Assembly: GCA_025200525.1 (NCBI GenBank)
Contig: CM045761.1
Location: 45,640,190 to 45,704,189 of the forward strand
DNA length: 64,000 nt
From: Camellia lanceoleosa
Lineage: Eukaryota; Streptophyta; Magnoliopsida; Ericales; Theaceae
Direction of reading: 5' to 3'
Position numbers and translations under genes: made by a program. Shown here one piece after another: positions 11,553 to 23,062 of this stretch; positions within the stretch are counted from its first letter, which is position 1; each line of letters starts with the position of its first letter. Under the pieces are notes generated by a model. The model did no database searches and was not told the origin of the DNA. It saw only the letters and a list, made by a program, of their open reading frames with translations.

Positions 11553-12243
11553 TCAATTCCATGCCGTTGGGAACCGCATATGGAGCAACGTTGAGGAAAC
11601 GACCCTCATTGCGTGTAACCACGGTCTTCCCAAGATAATATTGTAAAGGAAAGGGGTGTCAATTACTATAAACTCTGTGCTTAGCTTCTTCGTGCCTACC
11701 TGAACTTCCAAATTCGTGGCTCCTAGAGGCCACGCCGGCGTTCCGTTGAATCCAACCATTGGGCTGTTGGATTATTCCAAATCATTTGGGTGAAGACCAA
11801 TCTCCTTGTCACACCTAACATACATGATGTTATAAGAACTGCCTTGATCAACCAGTATGCGCCTTACCTGGAAATCCTCAATCTTTAACGTTATCACCAA
11901 GACATCATTATGTGGGTGCTGCGCCATATTCAGGTCTGCCTCGGTAAAAGAGACCATTGGTCCCTGGTACTTATTGGTCCTAAGCTTTTTTTGCTGGACT
12001 TGATACACATGTTGCAGGTGTCTTACTCTCTAAGTCTCCCCACGCATCTCATTCTCATTAACCTTTGAGTGAATAACATTGATCACCCGAGGTCCATTTA
12101 CTTATTGTGGTGGCGGTGACGGAAGTGGATCTGCCAATGCCTGGGATAGTCTTGCTTGTTCTTCCCTTGTTCTAGCTTCATCTACCAGGTCTTGCAGATG
12201 ACCTTATCTGACCAGATCCTCCAAGTGCGCCTTTAGAGCCATG
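11553..12243 (-). pseudogene. Gag C-terminus and aspartic protease region, family A copy 1
   Basis: Retroviral-type protease matures the polyprotein. Starting at the insertion edge, the minus strand reads CMALKAHLEDLVR (the end of the gag zinc-knuckle region), then KYQGPMVSFTEADLNMAQHP and RRILVDQGSSYNIMY. The D-Q-G-S-S form of the active site is typical of Tat-type plant elements. Next, in another frame, come MVGFNGTPAWPLGATNLEVQ and FLYNIILGRPWLHAM. An in-frame stop (12008/11772) and a frame shift break it. The upstream half of the knuckle (YCAYHNEDGH) is at about 19783-19825, across the nested insertion. Confidence 0.85.
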
Positions 12244-12248
12244 CACCC
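12244..12248. repeat. Target site duplication CACCC (left)
   Basis: Identical to 19778-19782, flanking the Ogre-like solo LTR. Confidence 0.9.
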
Positions 12249-12853
12249 TGTAGACGCGCCCGAACGTCCCGAAGAAATCTCGTTTTGTTCATTGGGCTCA
12301 CTATAGTTCAAACTCGATGTCACAGTTCTGAATCTAATCTCGCAAAGTGCAATGCAAGATCGATAAATCACCAGAGAGTCCAAATCCGGAAAATTGTTTT
12401 GAAAAACAGATTTTAGAAAGAAGTGCTAAACATGGACTGCTTTGTCAGATACAGAGTCGCCACCTAAATATTTTGTTTTGGGAGAATTTAGGAAACCCTG
12501 ACTCGTACCTAAGGCCACATCACCAAAGTTGCCTCGGCTCAGGAACTTGGATACGATTGGGGAAGGTCATTTCATGAGCACCCTCGCTCACCCGATCAAA
12601 GATCGGCCACTACTAAGCATGATATCTTGTTTTTGAAAAACACATGTACTCTTATTCCGGTTATTAACCTAGAATTACTATGTGATGCGCACAGCATACA
12701 AGTATAGACTAGATTGCCTAAGTTGGAACAAAGCATCACATATCTGTTTGTTTTGAAAATGGATCGAAGTTTGCTACTCGTAAGTAGGCTAAAACAAGGG
12801 TTTTGACGAATTATTCCAATTTAAGCAACCTAACCTTCACCTCTGAGCATTCA

Positions 12854-12951
12854 GGCAGTTATATCACATAAACACATAGCCTCATGGTAAGCATGCTATC
12901 AGGGCAGTTATATCACATAAGCACATAGCCTCATGGTAAGCATGCTATCAT
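12854..12951. repeat. Two-copy 49-bp tandem duplication in the solo LTR
   Basis: GGCAGTTATATCACATAA.CACATAG... begins at 12854 and again at 12903, each ending CATGGTAAGCATGCTATCA. The copies differ by about one base, so the duplication is recent relative to the LTR. Confidence 0.85.
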
Positions 12952-14165
12952 GGCAGTCACTCACACGCATGCAAGAATGCTAAAACATGAACACTTACCG
13001 AGTATTCCGAGCCAAAGAAAGAAGCTAATTAGAAAACATGCATGAATCCTAACTATGCTGAGATGCCTAATGCAACACATGCAAGAATGCAATTAAGATA
13101 GGCTCGGCTATTCTAAGATGGCATATGAGATGCTACGGGCAACATGTATTCAACTTGGAATTGAAATACGATGCAGTTAGTATGATGCACCGAGCCCAGT
13201 GCATGCAAAATAGATGAATGGATGCAAACATACGAGCATAAGGATGCTAATTGAAACGTGCCCTAAAACTAACCATCATAAGCTGGTAAATAAAAAGGAG
13301 AAAGACGTGGGGTTGGAAGACATACATCACACACACACGCATACTTATTACAACATTGCCCTCTCTTGAAGGGTCCGAATAAATAATACAGAATCGAATT
13401 AACTAATTATTACACAACACTAGCTAATTAACAAATTAACTAAACTAGCATGCAAACTATGTAAAATGATTTGCCTCATTTCTGCTTTGAATGATAAAGG
13501 ATGTATGCATGCTCGAGTCGCCTTGTCGGGAAATCCATCGCGATGCCCCGGCTTGCCTTTGTTTGCAATTGATTTCAGAAACTTGCACAAAGCTCCAAGG
13601 AGATGAAACTCTACCATGGGAATCTAGGGGGAGGCTGTCGACCAAGGCATTGGAGACCACCTACCGACCACCCTTGGTGGTGAAAACGAAAAAGGTGGTC
13701 GACTGTTTGAAAAACACAGTCGGCCAGCTAGTTTCTTCTCCTGGTTTCTGCATTTTCTGCAATAAAGGCAAGAGAGAGAGAAAGCAAGATATTTGCGACA
13801 CATGTGTGCATGACCACTCTCCCCATCATTGCATAAGCTTTAGGGAGTGTAGTCCTTGATCCTCGGGCCACCAATCACGCATCTCGATGCATGATGGCCG
13901 AGGAGTCGGATTGCATGACTCAATGTGAAATAAATGCACATGCAAGCACCTAAATGCCTAAACTCCATCATGTGTTAGTCAAGAGTGTCGTGATCGAATC
14001 GAGGCACATTTAAGTCACTTTGGTATGAAACGTCCTGCTACGTGTTGGGACTAACTCCTATTCGAACACAATGCAACAAACAATGGCATGCACAATGTGA
14101 CTCTAAGCATGCAACCTAAATGCTATGCAACTAAATGATGCAAACATACAAAGGATGACATGATA

Positions 14166-14309
14166 GCATGCACAATGCCAATATGAAATGCAACATGGAC
14201 AACCTAACAAGGGTAGTGGCATGCACTATGCACAATGCTAATGCTCACATACTCAATGCAAGACAACGTATGCAACAATATGGCAAGATGCGACTAGCAT
14301 ACACGATGC
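14166..14309. repeat. GCAT-N5-ATGC 13-mers in the solo LTR (right-hand set at 17302-17442)
   Basis: GCATGCACAATGC (14166), GCATGCACTATGC (14219), GCATACACGATGC (14297). Beyond the nested insertion: GCATGCGCAATGC (17302), GCATACTCAATGC (17329), GCATACACAATGC (17430). The last is the exact reverse complement of GCATTGTGTATGC at 63116. Confidence 0.85.
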
Positions 14310-14338
14310 GAATATCAAATAGCACATTCAATGCGACG

Positions 14339-14343
14339 AACTA
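14339..14343. repeat. Target site duplication AACTA (left)
   Basis: Identical to 17293-17297. Confidence 0.9.
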
Positions 14344-17292
14344 TGTCACGCCCCAAACCTGCCCCTAAAAGTTTGGGCATGACCCATTCGAAAACGGACA
14401 CTAAACCTGTTATATATATATATATATATCCTACGGGGCCTGAACGGACATACAAGAATATAAAATACATAGAATAACATCCATTGAGCTATTCCTAACA
14501 TGCCAGGATCCCAACATCACACTGAGTAAATGTTATACAGAAAGTTGACACACATGTGCCTTGACTCAACCCCACAAATAATAAAAATATTAATGAAGGA
14601 GGAATTATTTACAATCAACCATAAATAGACGTCCAAAGCATAAATCAAACTCCTTAAATCTTTAAGAGATACTTTACAAAATGCACGGCTTCAGGTGGTG
14701 CCTGGACGCATCAAAGGTAATAAGAGAGACACAAGCCTTAAAGGTTAGGGTGAACTCAGGATGGTTACCTCTGAAATAGGCAGACAAAATACGAGAATGA
14801 GCGAACTTCGGTGAATAATAGTACATAAACAATGTAATAATTAACTGAATAATCAAACATGTAGCGCATATATATAAGATTAACTACATTCCATAATTAT
14901 TTCCAAAAGACATGGGTCTAACTTCCGTAATGTAATAGTAGAAGCTCGGTATATCTGAAATTGCCATAAGCCTACAAATGCGAGCGACCATGGGTCGAAT
15001 ACTTGATAATAACATAAATAGCGGAAATAGCGAAATAACAAAATAACGAGCGCATAAGCGTGGTAATGAAATATGATGTATGGACTCAAGAGGTGGCTCG
15101 TCACAGTTCAGAGGTGGCTCCACCAAAGTGTAGCACTTCGTTAAGTCTGACACTTTGTTCTATACCAGAAAATATTCATATCTGAAACATAGTCTTATCA
15201 GAAGCAGAGTCTTATGCAATTCCAGATTTCAAACCATTTTCGTAATCATTTTCATAATCATTTCCATATTCAGATTTTGCATAAGATTATATGTGGTACA
15301 CCCATTAGCCATCAGATTAGGTAGGTCCGAAGACCACAACAGGTAGGTCAAAGACCACAACAGGTAGGTCCGAAGACCACAGCAGGTAGGTCCGAAGACC
15401 ACAAAGTTGATACCAACAGCCACGGTATTGTTACCCCCGGGCGAGGGCCATCCGGACTAAGGGTGCCACAAATACTTTTTAGAACCTGGATATTCGTTCG
15501 TTCATTTTCAACATATCATAGCCTTTCAAGAATCAATCATCTCATGTCATGGTATACTGAAAACATATAACTTAAGTTTACAGAACGTTGCTGATAACTG
15601 AATGGTAACATTAATTATCAATAACAAACAAAACATATGGTACAATGTTTCCTTATGGTTCTTTGTACATAGATATACTTGTTTCGTAATTAGCAGAATC
15701 TTAACATTACCCATAATCCGAAGGTAAATCAGACCAATTCATAAATCAACTTCACAGTGTTAATAGTTGTATGCAATTCTTATGCAGAAGTATAGGTAAT
15801 TCTTAGGATGGTACATTGACAATAGTCATTAGTCATAACTCAAAATCTGAGAATAAGTTCGAGGATCATACCGTGTGTGATCACTCTTTTAACGTTCACA
15901 TCAATTCTCAACCAACGCACACATGTTAACACATTAACTCACGGAGGATAGAAGGTCAATAACAATAACGACTAACGGTAAATAACATATGGTTAAGGTA
16001 CTATTACTCACAGAGTTACAATGGGCGCTTGTCCTCCGGTCGTTCTGCACACAATCATAACTTACAAATTAACTCTCTTTCCCTCTTAAATCATTAAGAC
16101 ATTCTTTCATGAGCCATTACATTCGTGTGAATTTATGATCATCTTAAAGTCATCGAAAGTTATTCTAAAAATACGGAGGTGAGCATTCAAAATCGAACAA
16201 ACAATAATTTTGCACGAAAATGGGTTCCCGCCGGCGCCACTTTGGCGCTCGGCGATTACCTAAAATACAAAGCTTCTGGAGGTCGTTTTTCGCTCGGCGG
16301 GACTTCCGCCGCTTCGGCGTGCAGTAAATTTAAAAAATACGGATTTCAATTTGAGTTCAATTTTACATTCAAACCTTCAACATTACCTTTGCAAAACAAC
16401 TTAATCAAAACAAATCTACATGTAATATACATTCCTTCAACACTTCAATCATCAATTTCATACTTAAAACAACCATAACCTTCCAAAATCCCCATTGTTC
16501 AAACCCGAAATTCCTAAAATCTCTTAATTCCTTCTATATACTTCAAATATATAAAAATTGCACAATTAAACAATGGAAATAACTCAAATCATCTATGGAT
16601 GTAAATATTGATGAGTATTAAACTCTTACCTCAATAATCAAGCAAAAGGGTGAGCTTGAGAAGGAGCCTTCACAAATCCAAGTTCTAATCGGGTAAAAAC
16701 ATTGATCCCCTCTTATTCTCCCTCCTTGATGCCAAAAACCATGGTGGATCATGATCAAAGTAAAGGAATTCAAGGGTTTGGGGCTAGGGTTTCGGACTAG
16801 GAAGAAGAGGAAAGAAAAGGGGAAAAGAAAATTTCCCAGTTTGTCCCTATGCCACGATTTTAAAGCTGCTGTCCCGAAAACCACGCTCGAGCGGACCTAT
16901 TCCCGCTCGAGCGGACCTACTCACAGCACAGATTCCAAAACTTCAAATAGGTGTAACTCTCCCATCCGGACTCCGTTTTAGGTCGTTCTTGTGTCCAAAT
17001 TGAAGCCCCGGAAATAAGCTTTCCAATGGTTCTAACCTCATATCCAAATTCAAAGTGTGGACAAAGAAAAGGGCAAAAGAGTGGCAGCTGTTCGTAAAAT
17101 AACTATCCGAATTAAATTCTTTGGTTCAATCTTACTTTACCATCATTTTACCACCTCAATCCAAATCCCCAAGTCCAAAAATAAAACATGAGATCCTCCA
17201 TAAACATTCACCAAACCTTTAACAACTTTCCATTACACCTAGCTTCAATTCTAATAGATATAGTTGAATCTACGCATATTGGGGTCGTTACA
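14344..17292 (-). mobile_element. Tekay/Del-like solo LTR nested in the Ogre-like solo LTR
   Basis: On the plus strand it starts TGTCACGCCCC and ends GGGGTCGTTACA, i.e. TGTAACGACCCC...GGGGCGTGACA on the minus strand. That pattern is common in plant chromovirus LTRs. It is flanked by identical AACTA at 14339-14343 and 17293-17297. It is 2.95 kb with no coding sequence. A conspicuous 22-bp repeat lies at 15321-15405 and an AT microsatellite at 14411-14428. The minus orientation is inferred from the end sequences. Confidence 0.8.
15321..15405. repeat. Four-copy 21-22-bp tandem repeat with internal palindrome
   Basis: Units start at 15321, 15343, 15364 and 15386. Three of the four contain GGTCCGAAGACC, a GGTC/GACC inverted repeat around CGAA; the second has GGTCAAAGACC. 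Confidence 0.9.
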
Positions 17293-17297
17293 AACTA
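17293..17297. repeat. Target site duplication AACTA (right)
   Basis: Pairs with 14339-14343. Confidence 0.9.
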
Positions 17298-19777
17298 CAT
17301 GGCATGCGCAATGCTATGAACTACAATGGCATACTCAATGCAAAATGGACTTAAACCAAAATGAGTGGGCCTCAGCCACACTCGAATTAGTGGCCATTAG
17401 ATGAAAACAAGACTCTAAAACTCATGCTAGCATACACAATGCAAGGACCTAAGCCCAAGGGCACAAAAATGCAACACTACAAAAGCATTGAAAAGATGAA
17501 ATATGGCATACAATGACACATGTTCTAGCTCTGAAATGACATACAAAATGGCTCCGAATCATGCAAATAACTCACACAATGCATGTTGAAAGGCTCAAGT
17601 ACCGAAGCTAGTGAAGAATATTACATTAGAGGCATGCAAGGTGATGCTCAAATGATGAAACCAACCCCAAAAAGACCCTATCCAGGCCCAAAACAGTAGC
17701 AAAATGGGTTGGGATGATGGCTTGAAAGGCACAAAAGTGAAGCTCATGCAATGGCTCGCAAATAGGGCATAAATGCACAACTCTAAAGAGTGCTTAAAGC
17801 ATGGAAAATATGGAAGTGTAGCATCCCTATAAGCTCTGAAATATCATGCCCAATGATGCTAAAACATGCAAACACCTCAAGTTAAGCATGCAAGGGGATT
17901 CAAAACTCAAGGCTAAGCAAGGCTATTACATTACAACAATACATGGCAAGCATCATTCGACCAAGGGACCTCAAAATAGAGCTAAGGCAACCCAAAATAT
18001 GAACAAAATTAGTTTGGAGCATGGCCAAAATATGCTTGAATAGAGGGCCAAAACAACATGCATTGTGAGCTAGTGAACATGAGTTACACTACAAGCATAT
18101 GAAGCATGTGAAGGACTACCAAACCAAGAAAAAATAGAGTCATGGAATGCCAAATGATGGCCAAAAACCCTTGAAACAAGACTAATACATGCAAGAATAA
18201 CATGCTCCTTTGATAATCCATGAAAGGGATTACTCTACACATGCAAGAAGCAAACAAAGAGGACCAAACCAGCCATGGTGAGCCTAGGCGAGTCCTAGAA
18301 GTCACCAAAAGTGCACGAACTAGGCCTCCAAATGGTATAAACATATTCTCCTTTGGTAGGCCAAAAAGCTAGTAAACAAGACAACAAGAGAGAGGTCACC
18401 TCTCTTTGATTTAGGCTCTCAAAACTACATGCTCACCACTAAAAATCCACTAGATTTCAATGGTAGGAAGGCCAAGCAAAGATTAAATCAAAGGCTTTAG
18501 GGCATGGCACAAAACAAGGCTATTTAAGACATGCAAAAGGGTAGATGACCTTCAACACCAAAATAGTCTTAAACAAACATAAAAAGGACCTCAAAACAAG
18601 ACTTTTTTTAGTTGACAACAAAGCTCAAATAAGCATGCAAGTTTGGCTAAGAGAGTGATCAAGACAAAGCTTTAAAAGAGGGAAAAGAGATTACCCATAA
18701 AGCTTAGCAAAACCAGCAACTTCTCTAGCCCAAAATCAACTCTTTAACCTCTGAAAATACCCTCAAAGAACCTCAGATCAATGGTGGAGGTGTGTGGCTA
18801 TGAGGTTTGGAGCTTAAAATAGTGAGATATAGAGAGGGATATATCTTTTGCCTTAGACAAAAATCTGAACCTGTGCCAAGGAAGAGGAGGGCCTCTCTTA
18901 TAGAGATACAAGGCCAAAGCTTCTCAAAGAAGCTAAAAACCAAGGCTCAAGATCCTCCATACAATGGAGGATGCAGTCTGTGCCTTCCACCTGGCACAGT
19001 TGGCAAGCACTCACAGAGACAAAACTGGGAGAGGCAGGCCGACCAGTTCAAAAGGTCCAACTCAATGAAAGGTGGTTGACAGCCCCATTTGATGGTCTCC
19101 ACATTGAATGCAAGTTAGTGGTATGGTGGGAGACCAGTAAATGTGGCTCAAAGACCAAGGAGACCAGCTTCTTGACAAGAAAACTGACTAGTGAGAGAAA
19201 AGTGGCCTCCAAGGAGAAAATGTGGTCTCCCACCCTTGAACCACCTTCCAAACAATGAAAACAAGGTCCATGCCAAAAATGAACCAAGACGGATGCAAAA
19301 CAAGGGTTCGGGGGTCAAAACGCGCAACCGGGTGCCCCAAAAATAGACTGTTAAGCAACAAAAGTGGTGTGCAACCACAAAGGTGGTCTCTAGGGCCACA
19401 GCGTCCCTCTAGAGAGAGAAAGCAAAGTGTGTGCCAAAAACCGTGCCAAACGGAAAAAGTTAAGCGGTCTCGAACCGAGGCGCACGGCCGACGGCTCCGA
19501 AAATCGGAAGTTGGTCTCAAAACGGGAAAAGTGGCCTACGACCACGAAAAGTAGCCTATGGCCACTAAGAGATGGTCTACGAGACCTCTCCCTCCCTTTG
19601 GGAAGGAAAAACAAGACCTGGTTCACAAATCGAAACAAAGCATAAAAGGGTCCCGAGGTTCGGGGGTAAGGACGTCGGTAGAAACTCAAAACCTCGACGA
19701 ATCTGACATGTGCAATCATCAAGCGTTCAATCGATGACGTCTGAGTCTTAAGGTCAGTCAAAAATGGGGTGTCTACA

Positions 19778-19782
19778 CACCC
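19778..19782. repeat. Target site duplication CACCC (right)
   Basis: Pairs with 12244-12248. Confidence 0.9.
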
Positions 19783-19931
19783 CTAGGTCAAGTGCCCATC
19801 CTCATTATGGTAGGCACAATACTTCCCAAGGCTCCTTCCCATAAACTCGCCAGGGACCCTCTCTGGTGCTCTATATCTACTGGTTTTGATTTTCTAGAAC
19901 TTTATAAGCGAGGATTCGAACTGATAGCTGC

Positions 19932-21041
19932 TTATCGACCCTCGACATTTCTGCTGTTAAAACCAGTATTACCTTGGCCTCGCTTCGGTGAGCCGTTTTT
20001 CTTCTCCTGCTTCGGCGCTTTCGTTCCCGGCATATCCTCTTTTGCTCTGGCATATTTCTCGATTCGTGCCATGAACTCCTCTATACTCTTTGGTAGATTT
20101 TTTGCCAGCAACTTCTGAAGCATGCATTCATCCTCCAGGCCATTCTTAAAAGACACGACAGCCAACTCTTGGTTATATCCTGGTATTCGATTGAACACCT
20201 TATAATTCCTTTTGGCATAAGCCCTGAGGTTTTCACCCTCTTTAATTTTCAAAGCCATCAGGGAGTTTACCCTTAGTGGCTGCAACTTGTTTGTAACAAA
20301 CTTGGCCACAAACATCTCGGCCAGGCCTTCCCAACTCTTCACAGTTCCTTTCAGCAACTTGTGAAACCAATCCGATGCGATTTCACCAAAGGATGAGGGG
20401 AGCACCTTGCACAGCAAGTGTTCGTTCCCGGTATACAAAGCCATTGAATTCAGATATAAACTGACGTGAAAGTTTGGATCGAACTTACGGTCATAAATCT
20501 GGAACCTGGGCATATGGAACCTCTTTGGGGCCTTAAACCTATCCAACTCTACTAAGAAAGGCGTTCTTAGCTTGACAAGTGATGTGACCTCAGCATTCTG
20601 CCGCTTTCTCTGGAGGTAGTCCCTCAAATCCTCCTTAGTCCGACCAGGAGCTCGACTGTCAACAGATTTCAGTCTTTTTGGTGCGTTGCTCCTGGTGTCG
20701 TTATGTGTCCTTTTGGACTTCTCTTCATTCACCATATCAAAACACAGGCCCTTCCTCCGGATATAACGGGGTTCATTGACATAAGTTCCCCTGGTATAAG
20801 GCATCCTCTGCGAGTCACCTCTGATTGACTCTTCTCGCCCGACATCCCGTGAAGGCTGATGTAAGGGCTCCTTTTCCTTGCTATGCAGCGGGACGGCTGG
20901 GATTGTTTTCTGCCCTCTTTTCTGGGCATCAGTCTTGGCCCTTGGCATCGGCGTGTCCTGCAACAGAAATGGTGATTGCATGACGTTGTTTTGCATCATG
21001 AAGTTGACAACCAATTGTAGATCTGCCAACTTGTTGGCCAT
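19932..21041 (-). CDS. gag: Gag of family A copy 1 (369-codon uninterrupted part)
   Basis: Gag forms the cytoplasmic virus-like particle that packages element RNA. The 369-codon minus-strand frame starts MANKLADLQLVVNFMMQ and is in frame with upstream codons (RDGEIKG), so the true start may lie further up. Residues 1-150 are basic and low-complexity. A retrotransposon gag domain follows at about 165-320: FKAPKRFHMPRFQIYDRK, then ASDWFHKLLKGTVKSWEGL, then INSLMALKIKEG-like and ENLRAYAKRNYKVFNRI. The tail is Lys/Gly-rich. After the stop the knuckle half YCAYHNEDGH lies at about 19825-19783, just before the CACCC insertion site. It is uninterrupted over 1.1 kb while pol is shredded, so this part may have accumulated fewer hits by chance. 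No ribosome or RNA evidence is available. Confidence 0.85.
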   Translation of the reverse strand: MANKLADLQLVVNFMMQNNVMQSPFLLQDTPMPRAKTDAQKRGQKTIPAVPLHSKEKEPLHQPSRDVGREESIRGDSQRMPYTRGTYVNEPRYIRRKGLCFDMVNEEKSKRTHNDTRSNAPKRLKSVDSRAPGRTKEDLRDYLQRKRQNAEVTSLVKLRTPFLVELDRFKAPKRFHMPRFQIYDRKFDPNFHVSLYLNSMALYTGNEHLLCKVLPSSFGEIASDWFHKLLKGTVKSWEGLAEMFVAKFVTNKLQPLRVNSLMALKIKEGENLRAYAKRNYKVFNRIPGYNQELAVVSFKNGLEDECMLQKLLAKNLPKSIEEFMARIEKYARAKEDMPGTKAPKQEKKNGSPKRGQGNTGFNSRNVEGR

Positions 21042-21300
21042 TCCCTTTATCTCGCCGTCCCTCCTCAGGCATCTATCTTTTCGTACCTAGAGGTCGCTTT
21101 CGTTGTAATACTCATCTCGGCCTGATTTTTTCAGGGCGTCTCCCTCTTGCCGCGCCCTCATCCTTGGGATTTTGATCCGGCTCTTCATGATGGTTTCTTT
21201 CTCGATGTTAGGATCGGCATGTTTACCACTCCACTAGGGATGTTGTCCCCAATCTTTTCTCTCTGTCGTTGTTGGTCATCTATTCTTCTTACGTTTCCTG
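21042..21300 (-). other. 5' leader of family A copy 1
   Basis: It lies between primer site and gag and shows no independent coding signal. It would hold the packaging region in a live element. Confidence 0.5.
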
Positions 21301-21313
21301 AGCGACGCCAAAT
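21301..21313 (-). other. Primer-binding site of family A copy 1
   Basis: The minus strand immediately after the LTR end (…ACACCCACA) reads ATTTGGCGTCGCT. This is a mutated form of the TTTGGCGCC-type primer site common in Tat and Athila elements. Confidence 0.7.
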
Positions 21314-21872
21314 TGTGGGTGTTGATTTCTGACCACACAACCAAACGGGGAATTCAGCTGAAGAGTATTGACAGAATATATTAAGCCCAACAACCTGCAT
21401 AAGAAGATGAGAATTCAGCGATGGTTCGTCCACCCGAGGGCACTCCGACGATCAAATTAGTAATCAGTATCTCTCAAAGTTAGCAAATTGTGCTTAAACT
21501 CACAAGAAAGAACTTCATTCTCACAGTATATCACACATACCTGAGACACACGGGAATGCTCTACTTTTATAGTCAGCACTGACCTAATCCCTGTAGAAGT
21601 CTCACTTTAATGGACTCAGGCTCAATGCTCATCCTGGACTCTCAACTAGAGAGGAATAAACTCCCTAAGAGTTTTATCTTTATCCAGGCTGAGATCCTCC
21701 CATGTTCTAAAACTCTTGTCCCTTATCCGTTCATCTCGGATTCCGGTATCTCCGTAGAAAATCTCGGCCTAGCTGAGATCACCTCGGCATCATGACCAGG
21801 CCATGTGGCACCTAAGTTGACACTTGGCCACGTTAGTCACGCGTCTTGTCATTCATAAAATATGTGCCCACA
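21314..21872 (-). repeat. 5' LTR of family A copy 1 (559 bp)
   Basis: Plus-strand ends are TGTGGGTGTTGA and GTGCCCACA. It matches 1-406 and, as a split copy, 38756-38921 plus 47809-48198. The sequence beyond 21872 (TTTATAATTG) is unrelated AT-rich DNA. Confidence 0.9.
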
Positions 21873-22374
21873 TTTATAATTGTCGATAAATCTAATTTTT
21901 TGTATGAATAACCTTTATTGTGAAACCTATGAAATAGACAGTTTGAATTATCAAAGTAAATTCAAATTGAAACCCATAAAAAGAATATGAATAAGTATAA
22001 ATAAATAAAATATGGATGGGAACTTATCCTTGCGGGTATTGCCTAATGCTTAATGAAATGTGTCCTTACCATAATTAGTTATTGTCTCGCAATTATATAT
22101 GGTTATTAGGATAAATAGACAAGATTTAAATTTATAAAGGTAAAGAAAAATGTAAAACAATTATAAAATAATTAATTTTTTCACCTTAACGCCTCCTTAT
22201 TGTTTTTCCTTTCCATTTTAATTCATTTCACAAATCCTTCAATAAATTCATGATTCAAACATTGATAAGCCTATTGATACAAAATCAATTACAAAATGAA
22301 AAATGTTTGAGACCCTCATAAATCTTTCATAATTCAACTTATAATGATGTGAGTTGAATTATGACCCACCACCA
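21873..22374. other. AT-rich intergenic DNA
   Basis: No coding frame, LTR end or tandem repeat seen. Confidence 0.5.
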
Positions 22375-22626
22375 TTGTCATATGGGTAATGCTATAGTGT
22401 GCAACTTACACCTTACACCTTTTTGTGTTCACTTACACCTTACACTTACACCTTTTTTACCTTGCACTTACACTTTTTGTGTAAGTGGCACATGATGTGC
22501 AACTTACACATTTCATTTATACCTTCCACTTACACTTACACTTACACCTTTTCACCTTTTGTGAGTGGCACGTGTGCAACCCACTTACACCTTTTGTGGG
22601 TTGCACACCTAAACTCCTTGTCATAT
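22375..22626. mobile_element. Mutator-type MITE with 9-bp target duplication
   Basis: TTGTCATAT occurs at 22375-22383 and 22618-22626. The 234 bp between them start GGGTAATGCTATAGTGTGCAA and end GTTGCACACCTAAACTCC. The ends form an imperfect inverted repeat sharing GTGTGCAAC. A 9-bp duplication is the mark of Mutator-superfamily transposition. The interior is built from CTTACAC/CACCTT repeats and has no coding capacity. Confidence 0.75.
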
Positions 22627-22792
22627 TATTGTGAATACATTTATGAGTATAAAATATAAGTCTCTAACATTATTATACAAAATTAATCACATAAAACAAT
22701 CTTGTCATACATATCAAATATCAAATGATGGAATTGTCATAAAAGAATTATTTTCACTCAAATTATTTTATCAATATTTTATATGACTAAGG

Positions 22793-23062
22793 GGTTGTTT
22801 GGAATGTTCTAAATAAGTGTATTTTTGTCTTTTTGAACTAAAAAGTTGAAGGAAAAAATATAGATATTTGAGTTAACTTTTTGAATTTTTATAAATAAAA
22901 AAAAAGTGTATTAAAAAATTGTATAAATCAGTATGTAAGAAAAAATTAAGATTAGAAATTGTGCGTATTCTTTTTAATTTTTGATGAATAATGATAACAT
23001 TTTAACTTTTTAAGTAACTTTTTAACTTTTTGAATTTTCTTCATCTTACCAAACTTGACCTA
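22793..23062. mobile_element. Possible MITE
   Basis: The left part has GGGGTTGTTTGG and the right part has CCAAACTTGACC, an imperfect inverted pair. The interior is T/A-rich with repeated AACTTTTT blocks. No target duplication could be fixed. Confidence 0.3.

Larger units (their letters stand above)
12249..19777 (-). mobile_element. Ogre-like solo LTR nested in family A copy 1
   Basis: Ends are TGTAGACGCG (12249) and GGGGTGTCTACA (19777), flanked by identical CACCC at 12244-12248 and 19778-19782. Both flanks rejoin within one zinc-knuckle segment of gag. The right end is homologous, in reverse complement, to the LTR start at 60255 (GACACCCCATTTTTGAC, AAGACTCAGACGTCA). The left end is homologous to LTR ends at 8690-9780 and 51293-51913. 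No internal region, primer site or coding sequence is present. After removing the nested 14344-17292 insertion the LTR is about 4.6 kb, so this is a solo LTR left by LTR-LTR recombination. Confidence 0.9.
1..21872 (-). mobile_element. Tat-type Ty3/gypsy retrotransposon, nested and degraded (family A, copy 1)
   Basis: Read on the minus strand the order is 5' LTR, primer-binding site, gag, protease, RT, RNase H, integrase, an antisense extra gene, polypurine tract and 3' LTR. Integrase after RNase H places it in Ty3/gypsy. The integrase ends without a chromodomain, and an antisense gene lies between pol and the 3' LTR, as in Tat/Retand/Grande-type elements. The two LTRs align over about 400 bp but differ at many positions, so the insertion is old. 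Two later insertions (about 7660-10956 and 12249-19777) split pol and the gag-pol junction. The outer edge of the 3' LTR lies left of the window, so the outer target duplication cannot be checked. Confidence 0.9.

Noticed and set aside
15321..15405. Short direct repeats that could suggest a CRISPR array
   Set aside because: Units are head-to-tail without spacers, in a plant LTR.
19188..19761. Several overlapping minus and plus frames of 80-123 codons
   Set aside because: They lie in the U3 part of an Ogre-like solo LTR; homologous frames at 60260-60875 differ in frame and length, so no protein is conserved.
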